Assembly (NCBI GenBank): GCA_002730485.1
Contig: PCAH01000013.1
Span: forward strand, 1-13,775
Reading direction: 5' to 3'
DNA length: 13,775 nt
Source: Dehalococcoidia bacterium
GTDB taxonomy: Bacteria; Chloroflexota; Dehalococcoidia; UBA3495
This document shows, one piece after another, positions 13,431 through 13,775 of the stretch. The position numbers and the translations under genes are program-made. The notes beneath the pieces are model-generated. The model did not search any database, was not told the origin of the DNA, and was given only the letters and a program-made list of their open reading frames with translations. Position 1 is the stretch's first letter, and each line of letters begins with the position of its first letter.

Positions 13431-13775
13431 AAAAGATCCTCGATTAGGTCTCTGCGGGTCTCCGTAGCGTACGTGCCATCCGCCATACCGTTTGCCGTGA
13501 TCGGCACAGAGTGGGAACGCGACGTCGTGCGGTGCCCCCGCTGCATAAGAATATTCTGTTCTATTGTGCCGTTCGTGAAGTAGTGGTGAACCTGTACGGC
13601 GCGCTGCTGGCCGAGTCGATACACGCGGCCGATAGCCTGCTGTCGCACCCCCGGGCACATGCTGGGTTCAAGAAGCACGACATGATTTGCAGCAGTTAAG
13701 TTTATTCCCACGGCGCCGGTGCGGAGGTTTATCACAAACACAGCACAGGATTCCGCGTTTTCGAAGCGCGTTATG
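13427..13775 (-). CDS. SNF2-family helicase, C-terminal end (partial, runs off right edge)
   Basis: The frame is open to the window edge and includes FVINLRTGAVGINLTAANHV with LLEP (motif V) and QQAIGRVYRLGQQRAVQVHHY (motif VI with an Arg finger region), the end of the second RecA-like lobe of SNF2 ATPases. The body before this is outside the window. A tail of about 40 residues after the NGTIEQNIL helix is polar and ends DLIEDLF. It is likely a DNA translocase acting in viral transcription, repair or chromatin remodelling. The apparent GTG start at 13741 is not real, since the frame continues upstream. Confidence 0.92.
   Translation of the reverse strand, partial: ITRFENAESCAVFVINLRTGAVGINLTAANHVVLLEPSMCPGVRQQAIGRVYRLGQQRAVQVHHYFTNGTIEQNILMQRGHRTTSRSHSVPITANGMADGTYATETRRDLIEDLF

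Noticed and set aside
1..13775. tRNA genes, CRISPR arrays, insertion sequences, inteins or introns
   Set aside because: I saw no cloverleaf-like segment, spaced direct-repeat array, transposase frame or break in the conserved genes.

Overview
The window looks like part of a giant-virus genome of the Nucleocytoviricota (nucleocytoplasmic large DNA viruses), or an endogenized copy of one. The evidence is a double-jelly-roll major capsid protein next to a complete viral copy of the largest RNA polymerase subunit, the end of an SNF2-type helicase, a beta-helix protein, an ankyrin protein, and short genes packed closely on both strands without visible introns. The DNA appears GC-rich with AT-rich gaps. 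I cannot name a family or host from the sequence alone.

Layout. At the left edge is a possible minus-strand gene start with an N-myristoylation-type MGNT N-terminus (1-66). The major capsid protein (189-1778, minus) and RPB1 (1837-6543, minus) follow, separated by only 58 bases. An AT-rich divergent region (6544-6842) holds a possible small CxxC/CxxC reading frame that overlaps the RPB1 start. A 369-residue beta-helix protein (6843-7952, plus) comes next. From 7953 to 8570 there is no ordinary gene; this stretch holds a dead WD40-repeat fragment (minus) and, antisense to it, an open frame with a signal-peptide-like start. Four minus-strand genes then run from 8571 to 10878: a small membrane protein, a basic coiled-coil protein, a class I methyltransferase and a CxxC/CxxC protein. 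A 27-base bidirectional gap leads to five plus-strand genes from 10906 to 13430: a proline-tailed protein, a 76-residue coiled-coil protein, a zinc metallopeptidase of DUF3152/metzincin type, an ankyrin protein with an IQ-like tail and a two-helix membrane protein. At the right edge is the C-terminal end of an SNF2-family helicase (13427-13775, minus, cut by the window edge).

How the genes fit together. RPB1, the SNF2 helicase and perhaps the methyltransferase and zinc proteins point to virus-directed transcription and chromatin or RNA handling. The capsid protein, beta-helix protein and small membrane proteins are likely virion or membrane parts. The most striking feature is the RPB1 C-terminus: it ends in six heptads of the form [YFH]-x-P-x-S-P-x, like the YSPTSPS tail of cellular RNA polymerase II. 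They keep Tyr1 or an aromatic, Pro3, Ser5 and Pro6, but lack Ser2 and Ser7. A T8-T9 tract about 18-58 bases ahead of several start codons is a candidate viral promoter element.
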